From Melioribacteraceae bacterium (GTDB lineage Bacteria > Bacteroidota > Ignavibacteria > Ignavibacteriales > Melioribacteraceae), in NCBI GenBank assembly GCA_026983955.1, contig JALSTB010000114.1, positions 1-44,415 on the forward strand: a stretch of 44,415 nucleotides of DNA, given 5' to 3'. Each line of letters begins with the position of its first letter. Position 1 is the first letter of the stretch. Below the pieces are notes generated by a model. That model was not told the DNA's origin and made no database searches. It saw only the letters and a program-made list of their open reading frames with translations. The translations under genes were made by a program, and so were the position numbers. Shown piece by piece: positions 1-8,046 of the stretch.

Positions 1-2
1 AT

Positions 3-773
3 TTGGTTATTGATATAATTGCTTTCGCCGTTGCCTTGGGAAATCCGCCTTTGCCTTTGAATTATCTGTTCGGATATCCATTCAAAAAAATTTTCATTGT
101 TTCCATGCTAACAGCCGGACAAATTCTGCGGATTTATATTATCTTTTTGGTTTGGCAAATGTTAATTGGAAAAAAAACTTCAATCTATTCAAAAGCTGCC
201 GGAAATACCGTTTTATTGATTATTTTGTTCATTGTATTGACGTACATAAATAATTTGAGATATAAACCGCTGGAACCTGATAAACTGGAAAAATCGAAAT
301 ACGATGTAGCGGTTGTACTTGGCGCTGCAGTTTGGCAGAAAAATAAACCGAGTCCTATTTTCAGAGGTAGAATTGAAAAGGCGTTTGAATTATTGAAAAA
401 AGGGATTGTAAAAAAAATTCAAGTTACCGGTGGAAACGCCCCGGGCGAAATAAGTGAAGCGAAAGCTGCGTTTAATTATTTAATCGAAAAATTCAATATT
501 GATAAAAGCCTTGTATTTATTGAAGAAAAAACCTCCACAACTTCCGAACAAGTGCAATTTATCAAAAGAAATTTGGTGGAAAAAAAGGGTTTGAGAAACA
601 TCTTGATTATATCGGATAGATTTCATTTAAGAAGGGTTTTGGAAATGTGCGATTTTTTTAATACAAATGCATATGGAATTTCATCCGATTATGAATTAAA
701 TTGGAAAGAATTATTTTTATATAGATTCCGTGACAGCATCGGAGTGTTGATTTTTTGGCTGTTTGCAGTTTAA
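3..773 (+). CDS. YdcF/ElyC/SanA-like DUF218 membrane protein, probably 5'-truncated
   Basis: The protein has N-terminal hydrophobic segments (roughly residues 1-20, 30-52 and 65-82), then a soluble DUF218-type domain from about residue 100. The domain shows a VVLGAAVW strand-loop, a VTGG loop near 144, a glutamate-rich stretch (STTSEQ) and an ISDRFHLRR motif near 200, the pattern of the YdcF/SanA/ElyC family. These proteins are tied to envelope integrity and lipid-carrier metabolism, but their chemistry is poorly defined. The reading frame is open to the window edge and the only start seen is a TTG at base 3, so the true start probably lies upstream. The gene precedes the leucine-dehydrogenase-like gene by 29 bases. 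Family assignment is solid; the substrate is unknown. Confidence 0.75.
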   Translation: MVIDIIAFAVALGNPPLPLNYLFGYPFKKIFIVSMLTAGQILRIYIIFLVWQMLIGKKTSIYSKAAGNTVLLIILFIVLTYINNLRYKPLEPDKLEKSKYDVAVVLGAAVWQKNKPSPIFRGRIEKAFELLKKGIVKKIQVTGGNAPGEISEAKAAFNYLIEKFNIDKSLVFIEEKTSTTSEQVQFIKRNLVEKKGLRNILIISDRFHLRRVLEMCDFFNTNAYGISSDYELNWKELFLYRFRDSIGVLIFWLFAV

Positions 774-802
774 AATAATAAATCTTTAAGTGGGAAAAAT
801 AA

Positions 803-1879
803 ATGAAAGATTTTGAGATACTCGAAAAGTTCGGTCATGAACAGGTAATTTATTGTTCGAATAAGGAAGCCGGATTACGGGCAATTATAGCAATCCACGA
901 TACAACATTAGGCCCGGCTATAGGCGGCACAAGGATGTGGAATTATGCAACTGTGGAAGAAGCATTGAAAGATGTATTGAGACTTTCGCGTGGAATGACG
1001 TACAAAGCTGCGGTCTCAGGATTAAATCTCGGTGGCGGGCAAGCGGTAATTATAGGAGATTCTGAAAAGGATAAAAGCGAACTGTTGTTCAGAACTTTCG
1101 GGAAGTTCGTCGACGGCTTGGGAGGAAGATACATTACCGCCGAAGATTTGGGTACGAATGTAAAAGACATGGAATATGTGCGAATGGAAACCAAACATGT
1201 AACCGGAATCTCACGGGCGCTTGGTGGCTCGGGCGATCCCGCACCGGTTTCCGCTTACGGTGTTTATCTCGGCATGAAAGCTTGTGCCAAAGTCCGGTGG
1301 GGAACCGATTCCCTCGAAAATAAAAAAATTGTAGTGCAAGGAGCCGGACATGTTGCACGCTATTTATGCGAACATCTGCATAACGAAAACGCGGAAATTT
1401 ATATTGCCGATATCATTCCGGATAAAGCCGAAAAGTTGGCTCGTTCGCTCCGGGCAAGTGTTCTGCATGCATCAGAAGTTTATGATTTCCCCGGTGATAT
1501 CTTTGCACCAAGCGCTTTGGGCGGAATCCTTAATGATGAAACCATTCCCAAATTAAAATACGAAATTGTTGCCGGCGCAGCAAATAATCAATTGGAAGAT
1601 GAAGACAAACATGGCAAAATGTTGATGGAAAAAGGAATTTTGTATGCACCGGATTATGTGATAAATGCGGGTGGATTAATAAACGTAGCCAACGAGCTTG
1701 AAGGTTACCGGCAAGACAGGGCACTTAAGCGTGCGGAAGGAATTTACGATGTGATTATGAATGTCCTTAAAATTTCACAAGATAAAAATATACCTGCAAA
1801 TAAAGCTTCGGATATGCTTGCCGAAGAAAGACTTACAAAAATCGGTAGAATCCGTACAATTTATTCATCAAAAAGATAA
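803..1879 (+). CDS. bcd: Leucine dehydrogenase-like protein (Glu/Leu/Phe/Val dehydrogenase family) with Lys80 replaced by Gln
   Basis: At 358 aa it matches leucine dehydrogenases, which reversibly deaminate branched-chain amino acids with NAD+. It lines up with Bacillus LeuDH throughout: IHDTTLGPA..GGTRMW near 31-46, RGMTYK with substrate lysine K68, ITAEDLGT with D115, a GAGHVA nucleotide-binding turn near 180, IFAPSALGG, and the C-terminal YAPDYVINAGGLINVA. The glycine-rich motif that normally reads GGGK, carrying the general-base lysine K80, reads GGGQ here (codon CAA at 1040-1042). All other key residues look intact. By family knowledge a neutral residue here should abolish or strongly reduce amino-acid deamination. 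It may be a catalytically altered or regulatory homologue, or a sequencing error (CAA versus AAA). nusB follows 14 bases downstream. Confidence 0.85.
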   Translation: MKDFEILEKFGHEQVIYCSNKEAGLRAIIAIHDTTLGPAIGGTRMWNYATVEEALKDVLRLSRGMTYKAAVSGLNLGGGQAVIIGDSEKDKSELLFRTFGKFVDGLGGRYITAEDLGTNVKDMEYVRMETKHVTGISRALGGSGDPAPVSAYGVYLGMKACAKVRWGTDSLENKKIVVQGAGHVARYLCEHLHNENAEIYIADIIPDKAEKLARSLRASVLHASEVYDFPGDIFAPSALGGILNDETIPKLKYEIVAGAANNQLEDEDKHGKMLMEKGILYAPDYVINAGGLINVANELEGYRQDRALKRAEGIYDVIMNVLKISQDKNIPANKASDMLAEERLTKIGRIRTIYSSKR

Positions 1880-1893
1880 AATTTAAATAAATT

Positions 1894-2376
1894 ATGTTTC
1901 AGCCACCCAGAAAATCCAAAAGAAGAATATTGCGTGAAAAAGCCTTGCAAATTTTGTACGGCAATGAACTGAACGGCGATAATCTGGATAAGACCATAAA
2001 CCAGGTTCTGGGCGATGTTAGTTTTGCAGACAGGGATTTCAGCCTTTCACTGGTAAACAAAGTAATCGAAAACCAAAAAGAACTGGAAGAGCTTATAGTT
2101 GGAAAACTTTCCAATTGGGAACTGGAGCGAATTGCTTTGATTGACAGATTGCTTTTAAGATTGGGAATTGCCGAATTGTTGTTTTTCCCGGAAATCCCTC
2201 CCAAAGTTACGATGAATGAAATGATAGAAATTGCGAAAGAATACAGTACCGCCAAGAGTGGAAAATTTATTAACGGAATTTTGGATGCAATTCTTAATGA
2301 TTTGAAAAAAGCCAACAAACTGAAAAAATCGGGTAGAGGACTGATTGAACAATCCTTCCACAAAAAATCTTCCTAA
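1894..2376 (+). CDS. nusB: Transcription antitermination factor NusB
   Basis: This 160 aa protein has the all-helical NusB fold signature: a basic N-terminus with RRILREKALQILY (residues 10-22), a central ELEELIVGKLSNWELERIALIDRLLLRLGIAELL block (about 65-100), and FINGILDAIL near the C-terminus. NusB binds the boxA RNA element with NusE (ribosomal protein S10) and supports rRNA antitermination and rRNA maturation. The tail is longer and more lysine/serine-rich than usual, and its last 32 bases overlap the start of the MFS transporter gene. It sits 14 bases after the leucine-dehydrogenase-like gene, consistent with co-transcription. Confidence 0.93.
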   Translation: MFQPPRKSKRRILREKALQILYGNELNGDNLDKTINQVLGDVSFADRDFSLSLVNKVIENQKELEELIVGKLSNWELERIALIDRLLLRLGIAELLFFPEIPPKVTMNEMIEIAKEYSTAKSGKFINGILDAILNDLKKANKLKKSGRGLIEQSFHKKSS

Positions 2377-3661
2377 TGAGATAAAAGAAAGCAAGTTCAA
2401 AATTTTTATTTGGACGCTTTTCGATTTTGCCAATACTTCTTATTCTATTATCGTTGTAACCTTTATTTTTGCGGTTTATTTCAAAGAAGTAATTGCTTCG
2501 AACAAACCGGTAGGCGATTTGTTATGGAGTTTAGGTATAAGCATTTCAATGATAATTACCGCAATTATTTCTCCGGTACTCGGTGCAATTGCCGATTATT
2601 CTTCCGGCAAAAAAAGATTTCTCTTGTTTTTTACTTTAATCTGTATTGTTTCAACGGCATTAATGTATTTTTTGAATCAAGGTGATATCCTTTACGCTTT
2701 GATTCTTTTTATTCTTGCAAACATCGGTTTTGAAGCCGGATTGGTTTTTTACGATGCTATTCTGCCTGAACTGACTCAACCTAAAAATTACGGCAGGGTT
2801 AGCGGGTACGGATTCGGCATGGGATATCTCGGCTCACTTGTTGTTTTAATGTTGGCGGTCAGTTTTATTCAACGGAATTTAATTAAAGAAACTTTTCCAC
2901 TTTCGGCAGCCTTCTTTTTGGTATTTGCTGCTCCGCTTTTCTTCGTTATTCATGATACTAGAAAAAAAATTGAGAATAAGGAATCGTTTGTTAAAATCGG
3001 TTTCGGCAGGGTGATTTCCACCATTAAACATTTGAAATATTATAAGAATTTGGTCGTATACCTTCTGGCTTTCTTTTTTTACATCGAGGGAGTAAACACT
3101 GTAATTTTCTTTGCGGGGAATTATGCAAAAACCACGCTGAATTTTTCAATGACGAATTTAATCTACTTCTTCTTGATTGTTCAAACCACGGCTATTTTGG
3201 GCGCTGTTGTTTTCGGCATCATATCGGATTCCGTTGGACAAAAAAAAACAATAACCGTAACTTTGTATATTTGGCTGTTTACCATTTTTGTAGCTTACCT
3301 TACAAGCGGAACAGGCGGAATTGTTAAATCGCTTGGAGAAATTTTCGGTACAACTGTTGAAGGATTCAGACAAGGTTCATTTTATGCTGTTGGGCTTTTA
3401 GCCGGAACGGTTATCGGAGCCACACAGTCAACCAGCCGCAGTCTTATGTCCAAACTGACGCCGTTCGACAAGAAAACTGAATTTTTCGGTTTTTATTCAC
3501 TTTTCGGTAAAAGCTCTGCTGTATTAGGTCCTCTGGTTTTCGGTTTGGTCAGCTACATAACCGGAAGTCAAAGATACGCAATTTTATCCATTGCATTCTT
3601 CTTTATCGTTGGTATGATTATCCTTAAATATGTTGAGGATCCCGATGCAGGAAAAAGTTAA
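2345..3661 (+). CDS. MFS transporter, UMF1/Atg22-like family
   Basis: A 438 aa integral membrane protein with about 12 predicted TM segments. The N-terminal TLFDFANTSYS motif (residues 16-26) is typical of the UMF1 family of major facilitator transporters, which includes fungal Atg22, a vacuolar amino-acid exporter. Further family-like features are the FYDAILPEL and YGRVSGYGFGMGYLGS motifs and the late GATQSTSRSLMSKLTP motif. The TTG start at 2345 lies inside nusB and is preceded by GAGGA (2336-2340) four bases upstream. No later start would keep the conserved N-terminus, so the 32-base overlap is likely real and suggests translational coupling. The substrate is not evident. It converges on the M50-type gene with only 12 bases between stop codons and no visible terminator. 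Confidence 0.85.
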   Translation: MNNPSTKNLPNEIKESKFKIFIWTLFDFANTSYSIIVVTFIFAVYFKEVIASNKPVGDLLWSLGISISMIITAIISPVLGAIADYSSGKKRFLLFFTLICIVSTALMYFLNQGDILYALILFILANIGFEAGLVFYDAILPELTQPKNYGRVSGYGFGMGYLGSLVVLMLAVSFIQRNLIKETFPLSAAFFLVFAAPLFFVIHDTRKKIENKESFVKIGFGRVISTIKHLKYYKNLVVYLLAFFFYIEGVNTVIFFAGNYAKTTLNFSMTNLIYFFLIVQTTAILGAVVFGIISDSVGQKKTITVTLYIWLFTIFVAYLTSGTGGIVKSLGEIFGTTVEGFRQGSFYAVGLLAGTVIGATQSTSRSLMSKLTPFDKKTEFFGFYSLFGKSSAVLGPLVFGLVSYITGSQRYAILSIAFFFIVGMIILKYVEDPDAGKS

Positions 3662-3673
3662 TCCGCTTTAACT

Positions 3674-4405
3674 TTATTTCGATGACTTGAATCCTTTACC
3701 GTAACTGTGCCGGATTAGCAGAAAAACAACCGCTGCTGAAATTATCAACCATACAAGCCCGAAAACGATTGCAGGAATTCCGGAAATTCCCTCCAACAAT
3801 TTTGCATCGGTTATCCGGTCGGAGTTCGAAAGTATATCTTCTTTGATGTCGGTTAAAACGTAAAGAGAAGAAATCATTCCGATTGTTTTCATCAGATATG
3901 AGTGAACTTTTTTGTTAAAATATCTGGGAGATAATATAAGAAGTGCTGCGAAAAACAAAGATGCAAACACCGTTGCTGAGCCTTGCAGAAGATTTGCAGT
4001 GAATATCAGCAGTATAATTGCGATTGTTGTGCAAATATATTTACTCAATTTTTGATTATATGCCGATACATAAAGAACGGAACCGAAAAACAAACTTCCC
4101 AGATAACCGGCAAAAGCAATAAGGAAGCGGTTGCCGCCCTCGGTTACCGTTACTCCGCCCAAATAATAATTTATTTTTATCACATCCACTTTCCCACCGG
4201 TGAAAAAAGCGGCAAAAGCGTGACTTATTTCATGCAGCAGAATAACGAATAATTTAACTGGATAAATAATGATTGTATCCCAAAACAGAATCGTAAAAAT
4301 CACAATGCCGGCAATAATCATCAACTCGAAATTTTTATCTTGTCCCTTGTTTGATTTAGCCCGGGTTTTTCTTTTGGTATTTTTAGTGTTTTTCGACTTT
4401 GCCAT
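3674..4405 (-). CDS. M50B-type membrane metalloprotease-like protein
   Basis: The protein is 243 aa with a very basic, lysine-rich N-terminus (residues 1-24) followed by about six TM segments. A zinc-type HEISH motif at 58-62 lies within a TM helix and is followed by AFFTGGKVDVIKI, the arrangement of the M50B-like site-2-protease relatives. A YLGG strand and an FAGYLGS segment follow, as in these proteins. The classical NxxPxxxLDGG second motif is not recognised; a D-rich stretch near 188-200 might supply the third ligand. The substrate is unknown. On the minus strand a TATATTTG element (4442-4435) lies about 30 bases upstream of the ATG, a good match to the -7 box of Bacteroidetes-type promoters, although no -33 box is visible. 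Confidence 0.72.
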   Translation of the reverse strand: MAKSKNTKNTKRKTRAKSNKGQDKNFELMIIAGIVIFTILFWDTIIIYPVKLFVILLHEISHAFAAFFTGGKVDVIKINYYLGGVTVTEGGNRFLIAFAGYLGSLFFGSVLYVSAYNQKLSKYICTTIAIILLIFTANLLQGSATVFASLFFAALLILSPRYFNKKVHSYLMKTIGMISSLYVLTDIKEDILSNSDRITDAKLLEGISGIPAIVFGLVWLIISAAVVFLLIRHSYGKGFKSSK

Positions 4406-4475
4406 ATTTTTACTAAATGAATACTAATTAACTGCAAATATACTTCTGGGAAATCAATAAATCACCTTGATATTT

Positions 4476-4507
4476 TTTGATTTTTTATACGGGAAAATTT
4501 ATTTTAG
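4476..4507 (+). promoter_or_regulatory. Putative Bacteroidetes-type promoter of the tRNA pair
   Basis: TTTG at 4476-4479, a 20-base spacer, then TATTTTAG at 4500-4507, one mismatch from the TAnnTTTG -7 consensus. The expected transcription start is about five bases before tRNA-Gly. The same 20-base spacing recurs upstream of several other genes in this window. Confidence 0.5.
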
Positions 4508-4517
4508 AATATGAAAA

Positions 4518-4590
4518 GCGAGCGTAACTCAGTTGGTAGAGTGTCAGCTTCCCAAGCTGAAAGTCGCGGGTTCGAATCCCGTCGCTCGCT
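4518..4590 (+). tRNA. tRNA-Gly (anticodon CCC)
   Basis: A 73-base cloverleaf. The acceptor stem GCGAGCG pairs with CGCTCGC, with discriminator U as expected for bacterial tRNA-Gly. The D arm contains AGTTGGTAGA. The anticodon stem TCAGC/GCTGA encloses loop TTCCCAA, giving anticodon CCC, which reads GGG. The T arm is GCGGG-TTCGAAT-CCCGT. The terminal CCA is not encoded (CGG follows), so it must be added after transcription. Confidence 0.95.
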
Positions 4591-4705
4591 CGGGAAATTG
4601 ATTTGCATAAAAGAAAATATTCGATTAAGTTTACAATCTCAATTATAAGTTCATTTTACTTATTGATAAGATTAATTCCAACTCCGGTTGGATTATGGTT
4701 TTCAG

Positions 4706-4780
4706 GGGGCCTTAGCTCAGTTGGTTTAGAGCACCTGCCTTACAAGCAGGGGGTCAGAGGTTCGAGTCCTCTAGGCCCCA
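4706..4780 (+). tRNA. tRNA-Val (anticodon UAC)
   Basis: A 75-base cloverleaf. Acceptor GGGGCCT pairs with AGGCCCC, with discriminator A. D stem GCTC/GAGC carries the loop AGTTGGTTTA. Anticodon stem CCTGC/GCAGG encloses loop CTTACAA, giving anticodon TAC (Val). T arm is AGAGG-TTCGAGT-CCTCT. CCA is not encoded. It lies 115 bases after tRNA-Gly and is directly followed by a strong terminator, so the two are probably one transcript. Confidence 0.95.
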
Positions 4781-4783
4781 CAC

Positions 4784-4820
4784 AACCCCGCAACGGTAAA
4801 GTTGCGGGGTTTTTTGTTTT
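4784..4820 (+). terminator. Rho-independent terminator of the tRNA transcript
   Basis: An 11-bp GC-rich stem, AACCCCGCAAC (4784-4794) with GTTGCGGGGTT (4801-4811), a 6-base loop, and a T-rich tail running to 4820. It starts four bases after the tRNA-Val discriminator. Confidence 0.9.
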
Positions 4821-4856
4821 AAAATAAAGTTAATAATGAAAAGGAATAAAAAAAGA

Positions 4857-4913
4857 CTTGTTTTCTTTGCAGATAAATTCTATCTTTCGAACCAAAAATT
4901 AAAAAATTCGAAA
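4857..4913 (+). promoter_or_regulatory. Putative promoter and overlapping operator of the tetR-efflux operon
   Basis: CTTG at 4857-4860, a 20-base spacer, then TATCTTTC at 4881-4888, near the TTTG/TAnnTTTG promoter consensus. An inverted repeat, TTTCGAA (4885-4891) with TTCGAAA (4907-4913), overlaps the end of the -7 element and ends four bases before the tetR TTG codon. Its position suits an operator for autorepression by the TetR protein encoded next. Binding is inferred, not shown. Confidence 0.45.
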
Positions 4914-4917
4914 AATT

Positions 4918-5517
4918 TTGAAAAAATATCTCGAGAAAAAAGAATCCATAAAAAACGCCGGCAGGGAATTGTTTGTGACGTACGGATTCCAGAAAACAAC
5001 CCTTGAAGATATTGCCGCAAAAATCGGATTGAGAAAAAACTCTCTTTATTATTATTTCCCCGACAAAGAAACTTTATTCAAAGAATTAATTGAAGACGAG
5101 GTAAATTATCATTTCGAGAGATTAAGAAAAATTGTTGCTTCCCAGAAAAGCTCAAAAACAAAAATTTTATCAATCATCAAAGAACTTACAAATTTTGTCC
5201 ACGAAAGGGGAAATAAGTATTCCATAACAATGAAAGCCTTTCTTGAAATCAATCAAATTGTGGAAAATGATTTTCCCGAATTTAAATATCAAGTCTCCGA
5301 AATCATAAACAATATTCTCAAGGAAGGCATTAATAATAAGGAATTCAAAAAACACAATACCAAACAAGTTGCCGACGATATTGTTTTTTTGGTTCGTTCG
5401 ATAGAATTGAACTATTTTTATAATTCCCGCGTTCAATTCGTTTATGAACTCGATTTCGACATGTTATATAAAACAATGAAAAGAATTACAAATTACATTT
5501 TTAATGGACTACAGTAA
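4918..5517 (+). CDS. TetR/AcrR-family transcriptional regulator
   Basis: This 199 aa protein has a canonical TetR N-terminal helix-turn-helix: AGRELFVTYGFQKTTLEDIAAKIGL (about 14-38) followed by the recognition-helix region SLYYYFPDKETLFKEL (43-58). The C-terminal ligand-binding half is poorly conserved, as usual. It is the first gene of a TolC-adaptor-RND cluster and probably represses it, releasing DNA when a pump substrate binds. The start is taken as TTG at 4918: an in-frame TAA at 4900-4902 excludes a longer product and no ATG precedes the conserved helix. There is no obvious Shine-Dalgarno sequence. A palindromic operator candidate overlaps the promoter just upstream. Confidence 0.88.
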   Translation: MKKYLEKKESIKNAGRELFVTYGFQKTTLEDIAAKIGLRKNSLYYYFPDKETLFKELIEDEVNYHFERLRKIVASQKSSKTKILSIIKELTNFVHERGNKYSITMKAFLEINQIVENDFPEFKYQVSEIINNILKEGINNKEFKKHNTKQVADDIVFLVRSIELNYFYNSRVQFVYELDFDMLYKTMKRITNYIFNGLQ

Positions 5518-5538
5518 TTTACAAGACGAAGGTTTAAA

Positions 5539-6966
5539 ATGATAAAAAAAACAAGTACGTTAATTTTCATTTTTCTGATATCCCTTTTGGTTGCAACGGC
5601 AAAAGCACAGAAAACTGCTATTACCTTGGATGAAGCGATTGATATTGCGCTGGAATCAAATAAACAAATTAAAATATCGCAACTTGAAGTGAAAAAAGCA
5701 CGTGCAGCTGTTAGCGAAGCTTTCGGTTATGCATTACCTACGGTGGATGTTTCAGCCGGACTTACAAGGTTTCTGGAAAAACCGCGTGTGCCGTTCCCCG
5801 ATTTTCAATCGTTATTGGGAAATTCGGTCTATAGCATTTTATTTAACGAAGGTGTTTTGCCTTTCGACAAAACGAAATTCCGCCCGCTCGAAACAAAATT
5901 GCAGAGTTTTGCACAAACAAATAATTACGAAGCAACCATTACGCTTACTCAAATTATCTTTAACTCCGCCGTGTTCAGAGGTATTGGCGCATCGGCTATT
6001 TATCTCGATTTGGCAAAGGAAAGGTTAAAAGCCACGGTTTCCGAGACCGTCTTTAACGTAAAAAAATCTTTTTATGGTGTGTTGCTATTAAAGGAAATGC
6101 TGAATATAACAAAAGAGCGGCTGCAAAATGCCGAAGAGAATCTGCGGAATCTTAAATCGATGAATGAAAAAGGATTGGTATCCGATTTTGACGTTATGCA
6201 AGTGGAAGTCCAAGTGGAAAACATCAGACCAAAAGTAATTGAACTTGAAAACACGTTGTTAAAAGCTAAAGACGGACTTAAAATAACATTGGGTTTAAGC
6301 CAGCACGATAAACTTGACGTTACGGGTAAGTTCATTTACGATGCAAAAGAGTACGGGAGCGATTCTTTGCTGATTCGTGAAGGGCTTGAAAATAATTATA
6401 ACCTAAAAGTATTAAAATTAAAAAAACAAGTTGACGATGAATTTGTGGAAATTGACCGTTCCGATTATTGGCCTACAATTGCCCTTTTCGGTAATTATAA
6501 ATTTGCCGGCAGTTCCGATAATTGGGACTTTCAAAATTACACCTCTTCCATGATTGGAATTAATTTTTCCATCAACCTTTTCAAGGGAAGAAGAGTTGTA
6601 AACAAAGTCGAACAATCGGAAATAGCGGCTTTCCAAACGTTGGAACAAATTGAATTGACAAAAGACTTTTTACAACTGCAAATCAAAGAAAAGCTGAACC
6701 AGTTGAATCAAATAAAATCTCAAATTGAAGCTCTCGAAAGAAACGTATCGCTTGCCGCCAAAGCTTACGATATTGCCAAAGTAAAATACAGAGAAGGCTC
6801 CGCTACCCAGTTGGAAGTTAAAAATGCCGAGGTTGAGTTGAGCCTTGCAAAAACCAACCGAATTAAAGCTATACACGATTACGTTTTGGCGCAAGCCGAG
6901 TTGGAAAATTTGTTGGGTAAAGTTGACACAAAATATTTTGTAAAATATAAAGATTATTTAGAATAA
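5539..6966 (+). CDS. TolC-family outer membrane efflux protein
   Basis: A 475 aa exported protein with a signal peptide of about 23 residues ending ...TAKA-Q. Two repeated outer-membrane-efflux (OEP) halves follow, beginning ITLDEAIDIALESNKQIKISQLEVKKA, with long alpha-helical coiled stretches rich in E/K/L/A around 185-240 and 390-450. Such proteins trimerise into an outer-membrane channel and periplasmic tunnel for tripartite pumps. The ATG is preceded by GAAGG. It lies 21 bases after tetR and 18 bases before the adaptor gene, so it is almost certainly part of the pump operon. Confidence 0.92.
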   Translation: MIKKTSTLIFIFLISLLVATAKAQKTAITLDEAIDIALESNKQIKISQLEVKKARAAVSEAFGYALPTVDVSAGLTRFLEKPRVPFPDFQSLLGNSVYSILFNEGVLPFDKTKFRPLETKLQSFAQTNNYEATITLTQIIFNSAVFRGIGASAIYLDLAKERLKATVSETVFNVKKSFYGVLLLKEMLNITKERLQNAEENLRNLKSMNEKGLVSDFDVMQVEVQVENIRPKVIELENTLLKAKDGLKITLGLSQHDKLDVTGKFIYDAKEYGSDSLLIREGLENNYNLKVLKLKKQVDDEFVEIDRSDYWPTIALFGNYKFAGSSDNWDFQNYTSSMIGINFSINLFKGRRVVNKVEQSEIAAFQTLEQIELTKDFLQLQIKEKLNQLNQIKSQIEALERNVSLAAKAYDIAKVKYREGSATQLEVKNAEVELSLAKTNRIKAIHDYVLAQAELENLLGKVDTKYFVKYKDYLE

Positions 6967-6984
6967 AAATTCCGGGAAGATAAA

Positions 6985-8034
6985 ATGAAAATACAAAAAC
7001 GTGGTATTTGGTTTACATATTTTTTTGTCGTCTTGTTGGCTTTGTCGCTTTCCGCTTGCGGTGGAAGTGAAAAGAAAACAAAAGCCAAAAGTATAGAAGA
7101 AATACAAAAGGAAGAAGGGGTTCCTGTAGTTGTAGAAGTTGTTAAAAAGAAACCTTTTGCCAAGCAGTTCAGTTTCTTCGGTACGTTGGAAGGAATTAAA
7201 CAAACGGTGGTCGGGGCTATGATTGGCGGGAGAATTGAGAAGATCAATTTCCGTCCGGGTAGCTTTGTGAGAAAAGGGGATATAGTTATTGAATTCCCTG
7301 AAGATTCCCCGGCTGCAAAATACCAACAGGCAAAAGCCGCATATGAAAATTCCAAGAAAAATTATGAACGGATAAAAGCTTTGTACGAAGCGGGCGAAAC
7401 TTCAAAAGCCAATTTCGAAGGCATTGAGGCTAAGTATTTGGTGGACAAAAGAAACTACGAGACTATGAGACAATTGTTATTCCTCGATGCTCCGTACAAC
7501 GGTGTGATAACGGAAATGATGGTTGACGAAGGCGATAACGTTAAAGCCAAAACGCCTCTTTTCACAATTGCACAACTTCATAAATTGAAAACAAAAATTT
7601 GGCTTTCACCAGAAGAAGTACACTTAGTTAAAAAAGGTATGCCGGTTAAAGCCAAATATAACGGGAAAACTTACAAGGGTAAAATCCAAGACGTATCCGT
7701 GGGTATTGATCCGTTCAAACAAGCGTTCGGCGCAACTGTTGTTTTTGATAACCGGAACGGTGATTTGAGACCCGGCTTAACTTTGGAAGTAATTGTTCTG
7801 GTTTACCAAAATAGGGAAACGGTTATTGTTCCGTTGAATCTTGTAAAGCAAGATGAGCAAGGTGATTATGTTTTTACAATATCCAACTCCAAAGTGAAAA
7901 AATCGTACGTGACGCCCGGGCAAAAAAGCGGTCTGTTTGTCGAAATTTCAGAAGGGTTGCAACCCGGCGACAGTTTAATAATAAAAGGTGTCGACAGGGT
8001 TTTTGAAGGAACCAAGATTAAAGTGATTGAATAG
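6985..8034 (+). CDS. RND efflux periplasmic adaptor subunit (lipoprotein, HlyD/AcrA type)
   Basis: A 349 aa protein with a lipobox, LSAC with C25, after a hydrophobic signal sequence, so it is probably lipid-anchored. It has the membrane-fusion-protein order: lipoyl half (GTLEGIKQTVVGAMIGGRIEKINFRPGS), a short helical hairpin (about 110-150), the second lipoyl half (LDAPYNGVITEMMVDEGDNV), then beta-barrel and membrane-proximal domains (LRPGLTLEVIV, IVPLNLVKQDEQGDYVF). It would bridge the TolC-type channel and the RND permease. Its stop codon overlaps the AGGAGGGG ribosome-binding site of the permease (8033-8040). Confidence 0.92.
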   Translation: MKIQKRGIWFTYFFVVLLALSLSACGGSEKKTKAKSIEEIQKEEGVPVVVEVVKKKPFAKQFSFFGTLEGIKQTVVGAMIGGRIEKINFRPGSFVRKGDIVIEFPEDSPAAKYQQAKAAYENSKKNYERIKALYEAGETSKANFEGIEAKYLVDKRNYETMRQLLFLDAPYNGVITEMMVDEGDNVKAKTPLFTIAQLHKLKTKIWLSPEEVHLVKKGMPVKAKYNGKTYKGKIQDVSVGIDPFKQAFGATVVFDNRNGDLRPGLTLEVIVLVYQNRETVIVPLNLVKQDEQGDYVFTISNSKVKKSYVTPGQKSGLFVEISEGLQPGDSLIIKGVDRVFEGTKIKVIE

Positions 8035-8046
8035 GAGGGGAATAAT

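Noticed and set aside
4603-4827. 74-codon plus-strand frame across the second tRNA
   Set aside because: It runs through tRNA-Val and the terminator; the tRNA cloverleaf is unambiguous, so the frame is fortuitous.
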